64,000 nucleotides of DNA from Dreissena polymorpha (taxonomy: Eukaryota > Mollusca > Bivalvia > Myida > Dreissenidae): the NCBI RefSeq assembly GCF_020536995.1, contig NC_068357.1, positions 57,465,140-57,529,139 of the forward strand, given 5' to 3'. Shown here in pieces: positions 12,627 to 25,325 of this stretch. Positions within the stretch are counted from its first letter, which is position 1, and every line of letters begins with the position of its first letter. The position numbers and the translations under genes are program-made. The notes beneath the pieces are model-generated. The model ran no database searches. It was not told the origin of the DNA and worked only from the letters and a program-made list of their open reading frames with translations.

Positions 12627-13143
12627 TTAAAGGGATCTTTTCACGCTTTGGTAAATTGACAAAATTGAAAAAAGTTGTTTCAGATTCGCACATTTTCGTT
12701 TTAGTTAAGATATTTGTGAGGAAACAGTAATACTGAACATTTACCATGGTCTAATATAGCCATTATATGCATCTTTTGACGATTTTAAAACCTAAAAATT
12801 ATAAAGCGTTGCAACGCGAAACGATTGAATAATTTGGAGAGTTCTGTTTTTGTCGTCAAATTTTGTGAAACTACGAAAATTGCTTATATAAGGTATAAAA
12901 TACGTCAAGTATGTGTACTCGGCGGAATAGCTCAGTAGGCTAAAGCGTTTTTACTTCAGGACTCTGGCAGGACTCCAGGGGTCACTGGTTCGAAACCTGC
13001 TCCGGGCAATGTTCTTTTCCTTTTTTTAATTTTATTCTTGATTTTTTACTGGAGCTTTTACGATCCAACGTTTACATTTATCAATATAAAGCATTTAATG
13101 AATAAGTTAAAAAATGCCAAAATCTGTGAAAAGGCCCCTTTAA
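12627..13143 (+). mobile_element. TTAA-flanked MITE carrying a tRNA-like unit (copy 1)
   Basis: The element is bounded by TTAA at 12627-12630 and 13140-13143. Its ends, AGGGATCTTTTCACG and (reverse strand) AGGGGCCTTTTCACAG, are inverted repeats. TTAA duplications are typical of piggyBac-type transposition. A full-length copy lies in the opposite orientation at 56279-56783 and a truncated one at 50437-50625. The middle contains a tRNA-like module with both Pol III boxes. Confidence 0.85.
12921..13007 (+). other. tRNA-like module inside the MITE
   Basis: GGCGGAATAGCTCAGTAGGC resembles a tRNA 5' half with an A box, and GGTTCGAAACC is a good B box 55-60 bp later, followed by a T-run within about 20 bp. 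A clean cloverleaf could not be drawn: the acceptor ends do not pair well and the middle is long, so this is most likely a tRNA relic or a SINE head rather than a working tRNA gene. Confidence 0.6.
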
Positions 13144-13625
13144 GACAATAGAAAACTCCCTTTATCTGGAGCTCTGCTTATATGGAGCACGTACTTTAAC
13201 GCAATGGTAACGTTAGCTTACCTGACTCTAAATCACTTTATGTTTTTAATTAAAAGAATTTCGGACTTGCATCTCTGCCGATATTTATCTCTAAGTAGCA
13301 GTTTTAGCAGAGTGATGTTATGATATATGAGATTAAAGGACAGAAACACTTACTGATGGGCAGTTCCCAGCTGATGAGACAATGGTTTGTGCTGTAGTAT
13401 CTGTATTCTACACATCATATTTCTGGGCAAACAGTGACTTCCATGAAAGACAAGATAACGATTGAGAATAGAACAGTGACACTGGATAGACAGAGGACAC
13501 CAGGAACAGACTGGGCCGGGACATGACCAGGTAGCATCCTATATTGCAGTTTTCGTGAGAAAAAAAAAACATTATTAAGCTACAGACTCCGATATAGAAG
13601 AATATCTACAGAGTCTCCTGAGAAC
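13144..13625. other. Spacer, no feature seen
   Basis: Nothing supported. Confidence 0.5.
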
Positions 13626-13654
13626 GGGGGGGGGGGGGGGAAGGGGGGGGGGGG
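13626..13654 (+). repeat. G15-AA-G12 tract
   Basis: Twenty-seven of 29 bases are G. On the plus strand this can form G-quadruplexes; it is also a site where sequencing errors are likely. Confidence 0.95.
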
Positions 13655-13924
13655 AGAGACTCGATCAGACGGATTTAACGACAACAACACGGCTAGTACA
13701 ACGGACATTAACCGGCACCAAAATGCAGAGGTGAAGTTTAGATGTGGACATGTGTGCAACAACCGTACAGGCTTGCGTATTCATCAAGGGAGGACGGCAT
13801 GCGGGAGCACGGCAAGGCAGCGGCAACGCTCGGATTTGACATCTGGTAACAAAGATGACAGTAATAATGTTCATTATACCACTTATGTGCATTTCGTATT
13901 TGATTTTTATAACATAAATGATGT

Positions 13925-14487
13925 GGCGACAATGCGATAGTACGATTGCGACAACGCGATAGTACGATGGCGACAATGCGAAAGTTATATCGTACTGTCG
14001 CCATCGTATTATCGCATTGTCGCCATCGTACTATCGATTTGTCGCCATCGTATTGTCGCACTGTCGTCATCGTAGTATCGCACTATCGCATTGTCGCCAT
14101 CGTACTATCGCACTGTCGCCAGCGTATTGTCGCACTGTCTTCATCGTATTATCGCATTGTCGCCATCGTATTGTCGCACTGTCGTCATCGTATTATCGCA
14201 CCTTCGCATTGTCGCCATCCTACTATCGCACTGTCGCCATCGTATTGTCGTACTGTCGTCATCGTATTATCGCCTTTTTTTCCATCGAATTGTCGCACTG
14301 TCGTCATCGTATGATCGCACTATCGAATTGTCGCCATCGTACTATCGCACTGTCGCCATCGTATTGTCACACGGTCGTCATCGTACTATCGTATTGCGCC
14401 ATCTTACTATCGCGTTGTCGCATTGTCGCCATCGTACTATCGCATTGTCGCCATCGTATCATCGCACTATCGCATTGTCGCCCTCTG
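13925..14487. repeat. 22-bp minisatellite with an inverted start
   Basis: From 13987 to 14487 the unit TCGYCATCGTAYTRTCGCAYTG repeats about 20 times, some copies carrying an extra 9 bp. The first 60 bp (13925-13983) hold the same unit in reverse complement (GATGGCGACAATGCG), so the array begins head to head and can fold into a hairpin. Long frames here read as repeats of SPSYYRTVAIVLSHCRH-like peptides and are not genes. Confidence 0.9.
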
Positions 14488-15870
14488 GATTTTACTGTGT
14501 TACCACGATGGCACTAACGGTATTCCGTTACAAATACTCCATGAGCACCGTAACACGAACAAGATATTGCTGTGCCTCTGACACTCAGTTTCGGGATTTA
14601 TACGAAAATTAAATACACAGTATTATTCTTCTAATTATACGAGTTCTACTTATAATGGCTAGTACTCACGACTATTGAAACGATAAAACTCCCATTATTG
14701 TATATTACAATTTTATTGATATGAGAAATCGTATAAAAAATGTATTTTCTTGAAATAAATGTGGTGGTAGTAAAGGTTTAATTGAATTAAAATGATTCAG
14801 AGTTAAATGCCTCGTATGGCTTTCTTCGTGTCAAAATAAAAATATAACATGACTGACAACTGTTGAGGGATATTGTAACTTTTAGACTATCTTTTTGAAC
14901 ATTGCAATAGGCAATAGTATTATGTTATAAGTGAAATTAAAAATGGTTTGATGAATTATATTGATTCATATTTTTAGACTGGGAAAGTTGTTTCATATTT
15001 TCAGCGTCATAAATGTTAATGAAATTGTTCAATCACCTTACGTTTTTATCCAGAGTTCACTCAAACGGAATTAAAAAATGGTGTTTTTTCGATCAGTTAA
15101 AATAAACGGCCTTATTTATAATGATTTGAATCTAGCTAAGAAAGAACAACGTAAACGCCAGACGAATGAATATTTTATAAAAGTACTTGTCTACAGGCAA
15201 ATAAATCAGTCACGCAAACAAATTCTTTGACACCTCTGGAACAATTGCAAGCGTTTGTGGTATGTCAAATGACGCGCTGAAGACGGATTGATGAGAACAT
15301 AGGATAATTATTGCGTACGTCGTACAATTATCGTGGGAACACGAAACACAAAGTTCTTCTCGTTCGGCGGCCTACGTGCCCGTTTTAAGTTTACTCACCC
15401 GAGATGTTCCGAAAATGCTTGCGACCTCAACGTTTGTAGTAACTATGAAAAATTTCTCAGAAAATACGAACGCGGTAAAGACCAATTAATTCGCCGTAAT
15501 AAATGGAATTCAGTGCTTAACATGCTCGTCGATATAATTTTATATTCTTAATTCGTAATTATCAAGTGGTCGAAAGAACTTTATATACTTTACTTACAAA
15601 GTCTATGTGTGAGCCATTATTGATAAGATGGTCTGAAAAGTTTCCTTTCATTACACTCGTACGTTGCATACATTATGTGTGCTTACTTTTTGTCACAATG
15701 TGACATTAGTTACTTGACACTACCGCCTGCCAATGATACCATTGTAGTCTGCCCTATATAAATGGCAGACCTTAAATCGCTTACTGCTATTTTTCCTGTA
15801 GCATCGTTAGTGAATTCGGTATGAAACCGTTATTATTCATCGCGAATGGACTGTAGATTCTGACTAAAAA
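14488..15870. other. Spacer, no feature seen
   Basis: AT-rich. A 72-codon frame at 15333-15551 starts with a non-ATG codon and resembles nothing known to me. Confidence 0.5.
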
Positions 15871-15874
15871 TGAA

Positions 15875-16365
15875 AAAGATTCCGCCGATGAAGTCGATCT
15901 TTTTAACGCTCTTCTGTATTTTGAAGGGCTATATCAGCCTAAGTTTAGAAACATTCAAGCACGATTAAGATTATCTGCTCATGTCCTATTTATAGAAACT
16001 TGTAGGCACCAAAACATTCCAAGAAATGAACACATTTGTAAATGGTGTACACTTAATGAAATTGAACATGAGTTCCATTTTGTTTTCATATGCCCTTTGT
16101 ATGATAATTGAAGAAATACACTTTTACTTCAAATTTTTATAGAAGAAAACCATGTATGTTTAAACTTTCACAATTATTGAATAAGAGCAGAAAATCTATA
16201 CTAATACCTCTTGCAAATTTCTGTATTAAAACATTTAACCAAAGAGCCGAAAATATATAGGGAATATTTTTTCCCAGAATTGCAATTTTGTATATGATAT
16301 ATCACTGCATATTTTTTTCTCAATCAATTACGGATTTGTATCATTCACTTAACTTTGTAAAAAAC
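15875..16365 (+). mobile_element. Decayed LINE 3' remnant
   Basis: Translation from about 15935 gives FRNIQARLRLSAHVLFIETC and then C-x2-C-x9-H-x4-C with the phrase EFHFVFICPLY, the same C-terminal zinc motif as the LINE at 5.1-6.8 kb. Several stops interrupt it, the first just after the CPLYDN phrase, and it ends near an AATAAAG at about 16368. This copy is shorter and older than the 5-kb one. Confidence 0.75.
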
Positions 16366-16394
16366 TAATAAAGAGCCTTGTCTTGCATATAACA

Positions 16395-17863
16395 TTTTCA
16401 CAACAAGAGGGCCTGAAAGGCCCAAAATCGCTCAGCTGAGATAACACGATATCATTGGGACAAATGTTCTGACCAATTTTCATGAAGATCGGAAAATAAA
16501 TGTGGCCTCTAGAGTGTAAACAAGGTTTAACTATAGCCATATAAGGAAAAATGTCCCGCCCCCTGGCAGCCATGTTTTTAAACCAACCGGCATCATTTTG
16601 AACTCTTCCAATATATTATCAGGATAAATCTTCTGATCAAGTTTCTTGAAGATCGGACAGTTAATGTGGCCTCTGGAGTGTTAACAAGATTTTACTATAG
16701 CCATATAAGGAAAAAATGTCCCGCTCCTTGAAAGCCCTGTTTTTCAAGCAAACATAATTATTTTCGAACTAATCCAAGATAACATTGAGACCAATCTTCT
16801 GACCAAATGTCATGAAGATTGGACAATAAATGTGGCCTCTAGAGAGTTAACACCGTTTTACTAAAGCCATATTAGCCATGTAAGGAAAAATGCCCCGCCC
16901 CTTGGCAACCATGTTTTATATTATTTGGATGAATCTTCTGACCGAGTTTCATGAAGATCGGACTATAAATCTGGCCCCTAGAGGGTTCACAAGATTTTAC
17001 TATTGCCATATATAGCCATATAAGGAAAAATGCCCCGCCCCTTCACAGCCATGTTTTTCAAGCAAACATAACCATGTTAGAACTCATCCATGATATCAAT
17101 AAGACAAATCTTCTGACCAAATTTCATGAAGATTGGACAATAAATGTGGCCTCTAGAGTGTTAAGAAGGTTTTACTATAGATATACAAGGAAAAATGCCC
17201 CGCACCCCTGGCGGCCATGTTTTTCAACCAAAGGGCATCGTTTCTGAACTCGTCCTCCAAGATACTATTGGGATGAATCTTCTGACCAAGTTTCATGAAG
17301 ATTGGACAATAAATGTGGCCTCTAGAGTGTTAACAAGTTTTTAATATAGCCATATATAGCCATATAAGGAAAAATGCCCCGCCCCTTGGCAGCAATGCTT
17401 TTCAAGCAAAGGTTACCATTTTGTGGCCTCTAGAGTGTTAACAAGGTTTTACTATAGCCATATAAGGAAAAATGCCCCGCCCCCTGGCGGCCATGTTTTT
17501 CAACCAACCGGCATCATTTTCGAACTCGTCCAAGATATTATTGGGATGAATCTTCTGACCAAGTTTCATTAAGATCAGACAATAAATGTGGCCTCTAGAG
17601 TGTAAACAAGATTTTACTGTAGCCATATAAGGAAAAATGGCTCGCCCCTTGGCAGCCATGTTTTTCAAGCAAACGTAACCATTTTCAAACTCATCCAAGA
17701 TATCATTGAGACCAATCTTCTGACCAAATTTTATGAAGATTGGACAATAAATGTGGCCTTTAGAGAGTTAACAAGCCAAATGTTGACGGCGCACGACGGA
17801 CGACGGACAAAAAGCGATCACAAAGGCTTACCATGAGCACGTTGTGCTCAGGTGAGCTAAAAC
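16395..17863. repeat. Tandem array, about 165-bp unit, nine copies
   Basis: The phrase TGTGGCCTCTAGAGTGTTAA recurs at about 16.50, 16.67, 16.83, 16.97, 17.15, 17.31, 17.42, 17.59 and 17.76 kb, each followed by ATATAAGGAAAAATGCCCCG and preceded by TTCATGAAGATYGGACAATA. The array opens with GGGCCTGAAAGGCCC..GCTCAGCTGAG and closes with GTGCTCAGGTGAGCTAAAA, a loosely inverted pair of ends. The related element at 45.26-45.72 kb has similar ends. Confidence 0.85.
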
Positions 17864-18838
17864 GCATATATGAATAAGTAAAATGCATAAAAGCATTGTT
17901 ATTTTGACGCAGGGGTATTTTTTTTATTGCCATATTGTAATGTTGAGGGTGAGCTGTATATGCTTCATTCGTAAATAAACTGGGTTGGTTTTCATGTACC
18001 TTTCGCTTTCTATAGAGTTACAAACTTAGTAACGCTTTCTTATTTAACCTTGGCATCCTTCATGTCTATAACTGGCATCTTGTTAACAGAAACAAGTTTT
18101 AGGCATATCAAAAAATGAGTGTGTCCATGTATGTTAAAGTAAACATGTACGCATAATACGTGTAAAAAAACCTGCGACTGCCTTAAAGAACGCTCACCAG
18201 ATGCTAGCGCTAAGTAAGTGAGATAATATTTAAGACTATGTTTACCGGTATGTTTCATTTGAGCTAATGACTTGAAACTAATTAAGTCATCATACATAAC
18301 ACACTGGGTCAACTGCAAACGAATTTAAAATGATCATTTTTTACCTATAATAATGAAAGTTCTTCAAAACACTCCAACGTCTACGATCTTGAATTAAAAA
18401 GAACGAGGAAACACAAACATCGTAGAGCTGAGTTTAATTAAAATGAAATTTCATATTCATTAAAAAAAATAAAGTGGTAAACAGGATTAATATACAAGCT
18501 ACTCTTTAGCGAAAATCACGAAAACGACGTTATTTTGTAAGTCAGTGCAAACTAACCTATCTTAAACACAATCAGCTTCCTTAAACGCATGCCAACCTAA
18601 ATATGTGCCTATGTAGCTTTTCAATCAAAGTCTCAGCTTTAGAAGAAACCGTTGGTAAGTGGCAATGGGAGAAAGAAGTCCGCTCTTTATTATGAATGTT
18701 ACTCACATCTCAGACAATGACTGATTAAGAGCAGGTTATTAACGAATGCTATTTCTGTTTTTGAACTTCCAATTTGGAAAAGTCTTTCTTGAAAGTGTTA
18801 GAGTCTACACCATTTATAGTTTGAAGTAAATAGAGAAC

Positions 18839-18939
18839 ACTAGGTTAGCGTTGAATACAGAGAAGTTTATGTTGCGAGGCTTAGAACACCTATTGGGCCG
18901 AGCAACATAAACTTCTCTCTATTCAACGCTAATCCTAGT
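18839..18939. repeat. Inverted repeat, 37-bp arms
   Basis: Arms ACTAGGTTAGCGTTGAATAC... (18839-18875) and its near-perfect complement (18902-18939) enclose a 26-bp loop. It could be a small foldback MITE; no target duplication was found. Confidence 0.85.
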
Positions 18940-19483
18940 ATCCTTTTTATCCAATTGATTTTTTTTCAACGTGACATTTAACATAAATGCATCTAATAAT
19001 CTTAACAATAATTGTATTTCATTTTTAAAAACGCTTAAATTCTAACGAATGTAACAATGCGTAGTGATAAAAAATGTATTTGTTCTGGTCTTAAAAACTT
19101 CACACAAAAACTGTAAAACGAGTAAAAATATCACCATATGCCTCGATTCAATTTTACGCAGCATGCAAATTGTAACACATTACGACCGCAAAAAGAAGAT
19201 ATTACTTTAATATAATTCATTTTATTTTCGTAAGAAAATGATCAAAATCCAATATGGCGGCGATTGCTCCTGACAACATGATGTCGATGTCAACAAACAT
19301 GTACATGTAGATTTACACACAGAGTCGTTCTTAACATAAATTATTTAAAAAAAACTATACTCTCCTAATTGTTCATGGACGCTGCAGATTTTGATGGCGT
19401 CTAGATCTAGCCTTCACATACTGTAATTTGTGACCCAAACACGAGATAATCCGTAATAATTCTATTCAGCTTTGAAACACTAA

Positions 19484-19561
19484 TCGAGGGGTGAACGGAA
19501 GACTGTTGTAACTCATATTAATTAAAGAAGGAAATACAACAGATTTCCGTTCAGCCCTCGA
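19484..19561. repeat. Inverted repeat, 27-bp arms
   Basis: TCGAGGGGTGAACGGAA at 19484 pairs with TTCCGTTCAGCCCTCGA ending at 19561; arms extend to 27 bp with three mismatches. Confidence 0.8.
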
Positions 19562-21196
19562 CTTTTTGCAAACGGGTTGTTCTTACTGAATGGACTTACT
19601 TTAATAAAATAACAAAGACAAAGTTTATTCATCAAAGAAAATACCCCTACGTTTACTTACATCCAAAGCAAACCAATTCGAATAGACTACTGAACCAAAA
19701 TACACACCCATCAGTATGTTCTACACACACAATTTCACATCCAAATAGGCACGCACGCACATTCTGAAAATCAATAAAACGAATAAGCTAGATCTACATG
19801 GAGATCTAAATCCTTCGTCTCACCGGTTCCATCCGAGGTAAGTAGTCCATAGAATATGCACATTTTCAGTATTACATCCAGGATACATTGACACGAAAAA
19901 AATGGCGCGTCTTCAATGTTTTATTCCTAGACATCGCATACAAATTAGTTTCGTGTACACCAAAAGATGAAATCACATATTTTTGGAAAATGACGCAACA
20001 AGCATGTCATTTTATGATGCCATCAATCAGCTGATTCATTATACAGGGTGATAAGGCGATTACCACAACTATTTCGCTCACCGTCAAAATTTTATACTTC
20101 TGACAATTGCACCGTATTCTTCTGACGAAAAGAAACATAGCGGACGAAGAAATATCAAGTGGGTGACAAAATGTTTTATTATAAGACACTGCAAAATGAT
20201 TGCCACTTGCGAAGCACTCCATCGAATTTCTGAACAAATATGTCGTCTATTTAAAAATTTACCAGTCGTGAAATATTTAGACTTTGAAATAGTGTTTACA
20301 AAAAGTCGTGTCGCGCTCGACACCATTCGTACTTGTGAGAAAAATGTAATCATCAGATGATTGTCGATGTGTCAGACCTGATGTGACAGACTTAAATCAT
20401 TGTATATATAAAAAGAACATGCCATACGAATCTGTTGTTTTCAATATCTGTTAAAGGCCTAATTTTTTGGTGAAAACATGCATCACTTACATTAATATCG
20501 ATGCACCGCGATGCACCGCGCAACACTGATTATAAACACCGTATTTATATTCCGTGTCACTGAAATTCGTGGCACCGCTAACTTCTGCACATGGTTTTAA
20601 ATGATCAGCTAGAACAAGCCATCGTGAGCTAAATTTATTTACGATAATCTTCCATTTATAAAAGTTACATGTCCGAGAATTGATCTTGAAAATGATGGCA
20701 TGCTTGCCCCAAAAAAGGTTCACCGGGATTGTCTTGCTTTTCAGTACGTGGAGGACACATGTTTAAGTCTCATGTTTCGAGTTATCTATACTGTTGTGGT
20801 AAAATTCAATCATTATTGATAATTATTATTTATTGATTTCAGCTTAATAATCAGTAAAATTTATGTCCAGCTGCGATTATGGATAGGTATAAGCAAATGT
20901 TGGTGTAAATTTAACCGAAGGAAATAATACATTTAGTTATGTATAGTGTGCAAAGTGATGTTGCGTTGGTTAAATTTACTAAAATATAATTTTGATGTGT
21001 GTGGCCAAAACCAAAGATATATATCAAAGACTACTTATATCAGAAACAAAGGGGTTAAAATTATTTAAAAAAATAAAAATTGAGACTGTCTATAGAAGCC
21101 TGTGAGTGCTTGTCTGCATAGAAAAGACATTAAAGCGCGGTCCGTTTTAACGAGATGTAAAGGGTTCGAATCATATATAGTTATTATCGTCAAGTA

Positions 21197-23697
21197 TTAA
21201 TCAAAGCGCTGAAGGCACTGAAGATGTTCGCTATTGCATAATTGAACACGCAATTCATTTTTTAAAATCAATCGCACGTTTGAAATGAACACACGCCATT
21301 CAACTTTATAAAGTGTGTGTCATAGCGCACGGGTCGAGTTTTGTGTGCATTTTTATCATCCTTATTATTTCATAGAAATAACTTAGACAAAATAAAAACA
21401 ACATGCTTTATGGACGTTCTGAAAGCATAGAAAGTATGATGGTAATGAGAACTTAATATAAAGAAAATTTGCAGTCACCATCATATTAAAGGAGTATTTT
21501 TTCTAATATCAAATAACTATCTCACCAAGAATATAACTTCATAAAGTTCCGTGTACAAAACTTTTAATTTTTGACACCATATACAAATTCAAAATATACA
21601 ATAATATTTGTATCTTGTATATGGAGGAATAAAAGTATAAACACATTGCTGTTTATGCTTTTCTTGTTACCCGAGCAGTTCACACGGTGTCATTAACGCT
21701 GACATAAACATAGCTATAGAGCACTAATGCGCTTTCAGGCGTAGCCGTTTTACTAAGTTTTCATCTTAGTGACTTTTACATAACGCCAACAGACACGCAT
21801 GAATATTTTCGAATATTTAATTAGCTGATTCGAGATACAATCTATGAATTTTTGCTACATCACTGCGTATGTGCTCAATTCAAAGGATGTAGCACTGTTC
21901 AGTGTAAGGAATTCCGGACTACTCTCTGTATGCTCAAACGACACAAATTGTGGCCCTGTTACAATAACGCGTTACAATCCATCTCGCATAATTTCACTTT
22001 TGCCTCCAAGATGAGAAAACAATCATTAGCGAAATAGTATAGTGTCACGATAAGTAAAAATCGTTTAATTATCATACCACAATGTTTGCCGTACTTGGTC
22101 AGCACGTCTGGAAATCATTCCTTAATGTGTGTATAGGCTGCCATTATTAACAAGTTTGCTATTTTGGATTCAATTTTGTATCAAAAAGCATTGTTCTTAA
22201 ACGTGGCATTTTCAATTCGCAATGAGATTTGTAATGACCCTCGTCATGCGAAAATAGGTCTTATTCCATATGCGCCCATCATATAAATAGCCCACTCAGC
22301 TATCTATCCTTCTGGTAAGAAGAACATAACATATTGAGTAAGTTTATAGCGAACAGCATCGCCTATGGCCTGACTGCGCAAAAGCACATAATGGGATTAA
22401 CAAACGCTTGCCGAAACGCATAAGACCCATTTTCGCATGACGGCGCTATTGACGTGTGATTTAAATGTGTCGAAAGAAAACTGCGTTTAAATCAAATATC
22501 AACATACGATATATTTCGATAGTGAAGAAAGATACTCATAACAAGGCATATGAGGACACATATGAAGTCCTCTCCCGTAATATATTTTTTATCTACTCAC
22601 ACTAATGTGTGGTTTGACAATGCTAACACACATTTTATGCGGTGAATATGCAACTTACAAGTGAAAAACACAACACAATAGTATAACTTTTGTTTAATTG
22701 TATATATATATATATTTAGAAAAGTAAATTGCAAACTTTATTTCAAAGTCAGCGTATACGCCGACTACATTTTTAAAAGATAGTTATTAATATAAATATA
22801 TTTAATATAATATATTTAGTTGTTTTCAGTTTTAGCGATTATAAAGCATTTTCGAGGTTGCCTATAGTATGACTGTAGTAATTGATGAACTCATATCCAA
22901 CTGTCTATGTATTGAGAACTGTGAATATAAACAAGCTAAACCTTCTACTAACCTTCTACTATTGCGTTGCTAGCATCCGTGAATACAAAAGATCGCCACT
23001 ATCTGTTGAGAACCAGGAACGTTTTCCAGAAATACCCGCTGTAGTAGCATGAACGAGGTTACGAAACAGGTCATTCGTATTATTATTATAAATTGTTTGT
23101 TATATTTGGGTTTAGTGATTATGAAACATTTTTTTGTTTTTGTCTATCGTATCGCTGAAGTTATTGTTGAACTAGTGCTCAACGTTTTATAAATTGATAA
23201 TATAAATAAGCGTTAACTTTTTCCCGAATCTATTAATAGCCTCAATTTACGACCTGTACTACGTCATTGAGGTGTATGTGAGAGCGTAACCTATTGCGTT
23301 GTTATCGCCCGTGGACTTTCCTTTGTTTATCGACAGGCGCATCTATTAATAGCCTCATATTATGAATGGACTGAGCAAAAATACTACGTCATGAAGACGC
23401 TGCAGAAAGTAGACTATTTTATTCATTCATAAACAATCTCCTCCGTACAATACGATCATTGTTTATTGATTCTTTTCTATAAAAGCACCGTTCGAAACTA
23501 TTGCATTTAACACGATATTAATATAATGCTTCCATTTGTGAATGAATATAATTGGAGAACTCAAACCTCTTGCATAAATTATACAACTCTTTCTCGCGCG
23601 GATACGCGTAGTAAGCGGGTATTGGGCTCCTAGTAGCTAAGCCGTATCGACCTGAATTTTTGACTAACCACCTTAGACGGTCGCTAAGCGACCATCA
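21197..23697 (+). repeat. 2.5-kb interspersed repeat, copy 1
   Basis: From TTAATCAAAGCGCTGAAGGC to a terminal hairpin GGTCGC-TAA-GCGACC (23679-23693) the sequence matches 59424-62375 in the same orientation with roughly 5% differences plus larger indels. Internally a module containing TTTTAGCGATTATRAARCATT and CTATCGTATCGCTGAAG is repeated (22830-22975 and 23100-23230). No coding capacity: the 61-codon frame shared by both copies (21852-22037) starts with TTG. The class is unknown; a hairpin close to the 3' end is reminiscent of Helitrons, but clean TC/CTRR ends were not established. Confidence 0.8.
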
Positions 23698-25080
23698 AAA
23701 AAGAACGCATCACTAACCGTTATAGAAAGCGAAAGGTACAAACCCAGCAAACAAAACCAGATTACGCACAAATACCACGCCCGTGAAACACACAAAAACA
23801 ATGGCACAGACGTCAAATATATGTGCATTGAAAAACAAAAATGTTCGATACTATTACAAGGTTGATGAGACAAAAATATTACCAGTATTGTGATTCGAAA
23901 TAAATGAAGCGATTAGGAATACCCGACACGAGCTTAGAAGATGCATATCAGTTGATATTTTTGACGATGCTGCGAAGCATCGTCTAAGTTAGTATATCAT
24001 GAACAAATTCTTCACAATGGCAACCTATGTAAAAGACCGAGCCAGTCCGATTGAGATAGCTCGATTTTTCTAATCGGCATACCTCGCTGATTATCATTGA
24101 TAAAGGTATAGGAAGCTCAGCTATAAATAGGACAGCATATTCTGGGAAAATATTTAATAATAGTTTGAAAACGTTAATTTTAAATCAGTTATATTCCGTC
24201 CATTATATGTTTATAGATCAATAAAACAACTATGCATTTTCTGTATTGTATTTGACATTTGTCGTGATGCAGTAAATGAATTGCGAATTAAAACGTGTAT
24301 AATTAACTTTCAACGCGATCATGAGCGTAAAGAAAACGAATTATTTCGAACCTGTCATTTGTAAACGTTGTAGGGACTATGGTATATAAACAGCATAATA
24401 GCCGAATCATATTCTGTGATACTCGCTCTTCTGCGTGCATTCTCATTTTGCACATTTTATAAACTTTTCAACCATAAATTACAGAGCCACGTCAGTGCAC
24501 ATACTATGTTTGACAATTCATTCGTTTGTTGGATATTGTTTGCTGTTTTAAACACATATTAGGTCATATCGCGGAGATTTAGTTAACCTTACCATGTGTT
24601 CATGGGCGAACTCACGTATTCGAGTGCTCTTACGACTATGTGCTCATACCCACTTTCGATCGGGAATCATCATTAAATTATTGCCGTTCTTAACGAACAA
24701 ACACGCCTAAGCTTATTGAATTAGAGAAAAAGAACAATAATCAAAAGAGAAAAAGTATAAGTTCATGCACATGGGATTGTGAAATCACGTCCGTACACAT
24801 AGCATCATTAACTTAGAAAAGGAAACAACGAAATATAAAGTTTGGTATGATATACATGTGAAATTAAAGAGCATGGTGTAATTAAAGAGCATGTCAAGTT
24901 TTGAATTTATATGCTGAAACGTAATGTTATAACCCACAAACGTTTTACTGTAACAGACAGTTTTTTAAGATAAGTGGTACAGAAAATACACGTTGAATAC
25001 CTTTTTAAGGTATTTCTTGTTATATTTGATCATGAATGTAACCCGCCTCCCAGTTTCGCTGAAAGGATCAAGATCCCCAC
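23698..25080. other. Spacer, no feature seen
   Basis: AT-rich DNA without supported features. Confidence 0.5.
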
Positions 25081-25084
25081 GGGT

Positions 25085-25325
25085 ATTACTTCCCCGTACC
25101 CCCAATTTTCTTCGTACCCTACATTTTTCGTACCCAATTTTTTTCGTACCCAATTTTTTTTCGTACCCAAATTTTTGCTCGTTACCATTTTTTTTCGTAA
25201 CCAATGTTTTTCCTACCCAATTTTTTTTCGTTACCAAATCTTTTTACGCACTTAACTTTTTTGGCATAATTGTTGTACTCAAAATTTTCGTACCCATTTT
25301 TCCTACCCAAAATTTTCGTACCCAC
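25085..25325. repeat. Degenerate minisatellite, TTCGTACCCAATTTTT unit
   Basis: About twelve copies of a 14-18-bp T-rich unit with the core CGTACCCAA. Frames of 90-120 codons in it read as repeated FVPNFF/SYPIFF peptides and are repeat artefacts. Confidence 0.85.

Larger units (their letters stand above)
17864..21196. other. Gene-poor spacer with two hairpins
   Basis: Apart from the inverted repeats at 18839-18939 and 19484-19561 and a CGATGCACCGCGATGCACCG doublet at 20500-20520, nothing was recognised. Small frames on both strands (18040-18318, 20007-20360, 20487-20723) lack family resemblance. Confidence 0.45.

Noticed and set aside
12921-13007. Calling a functional tRNA gene
   Set aside because: Boxes are good but the acceptor stem does not pair and the unit sits in a MITE.
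13945-14612. Three overlapping plus-strand frames of 122-173 codons
   Set aside because: They are the 22-bp minisatellite read in three frames and have low-complexity repeated peptides.
21852-22037. 61-codon frame conserved at 60084-60269
   Set aside because: Starts with TTG, lies inside a repeat, and two of three differences change the amino acid.
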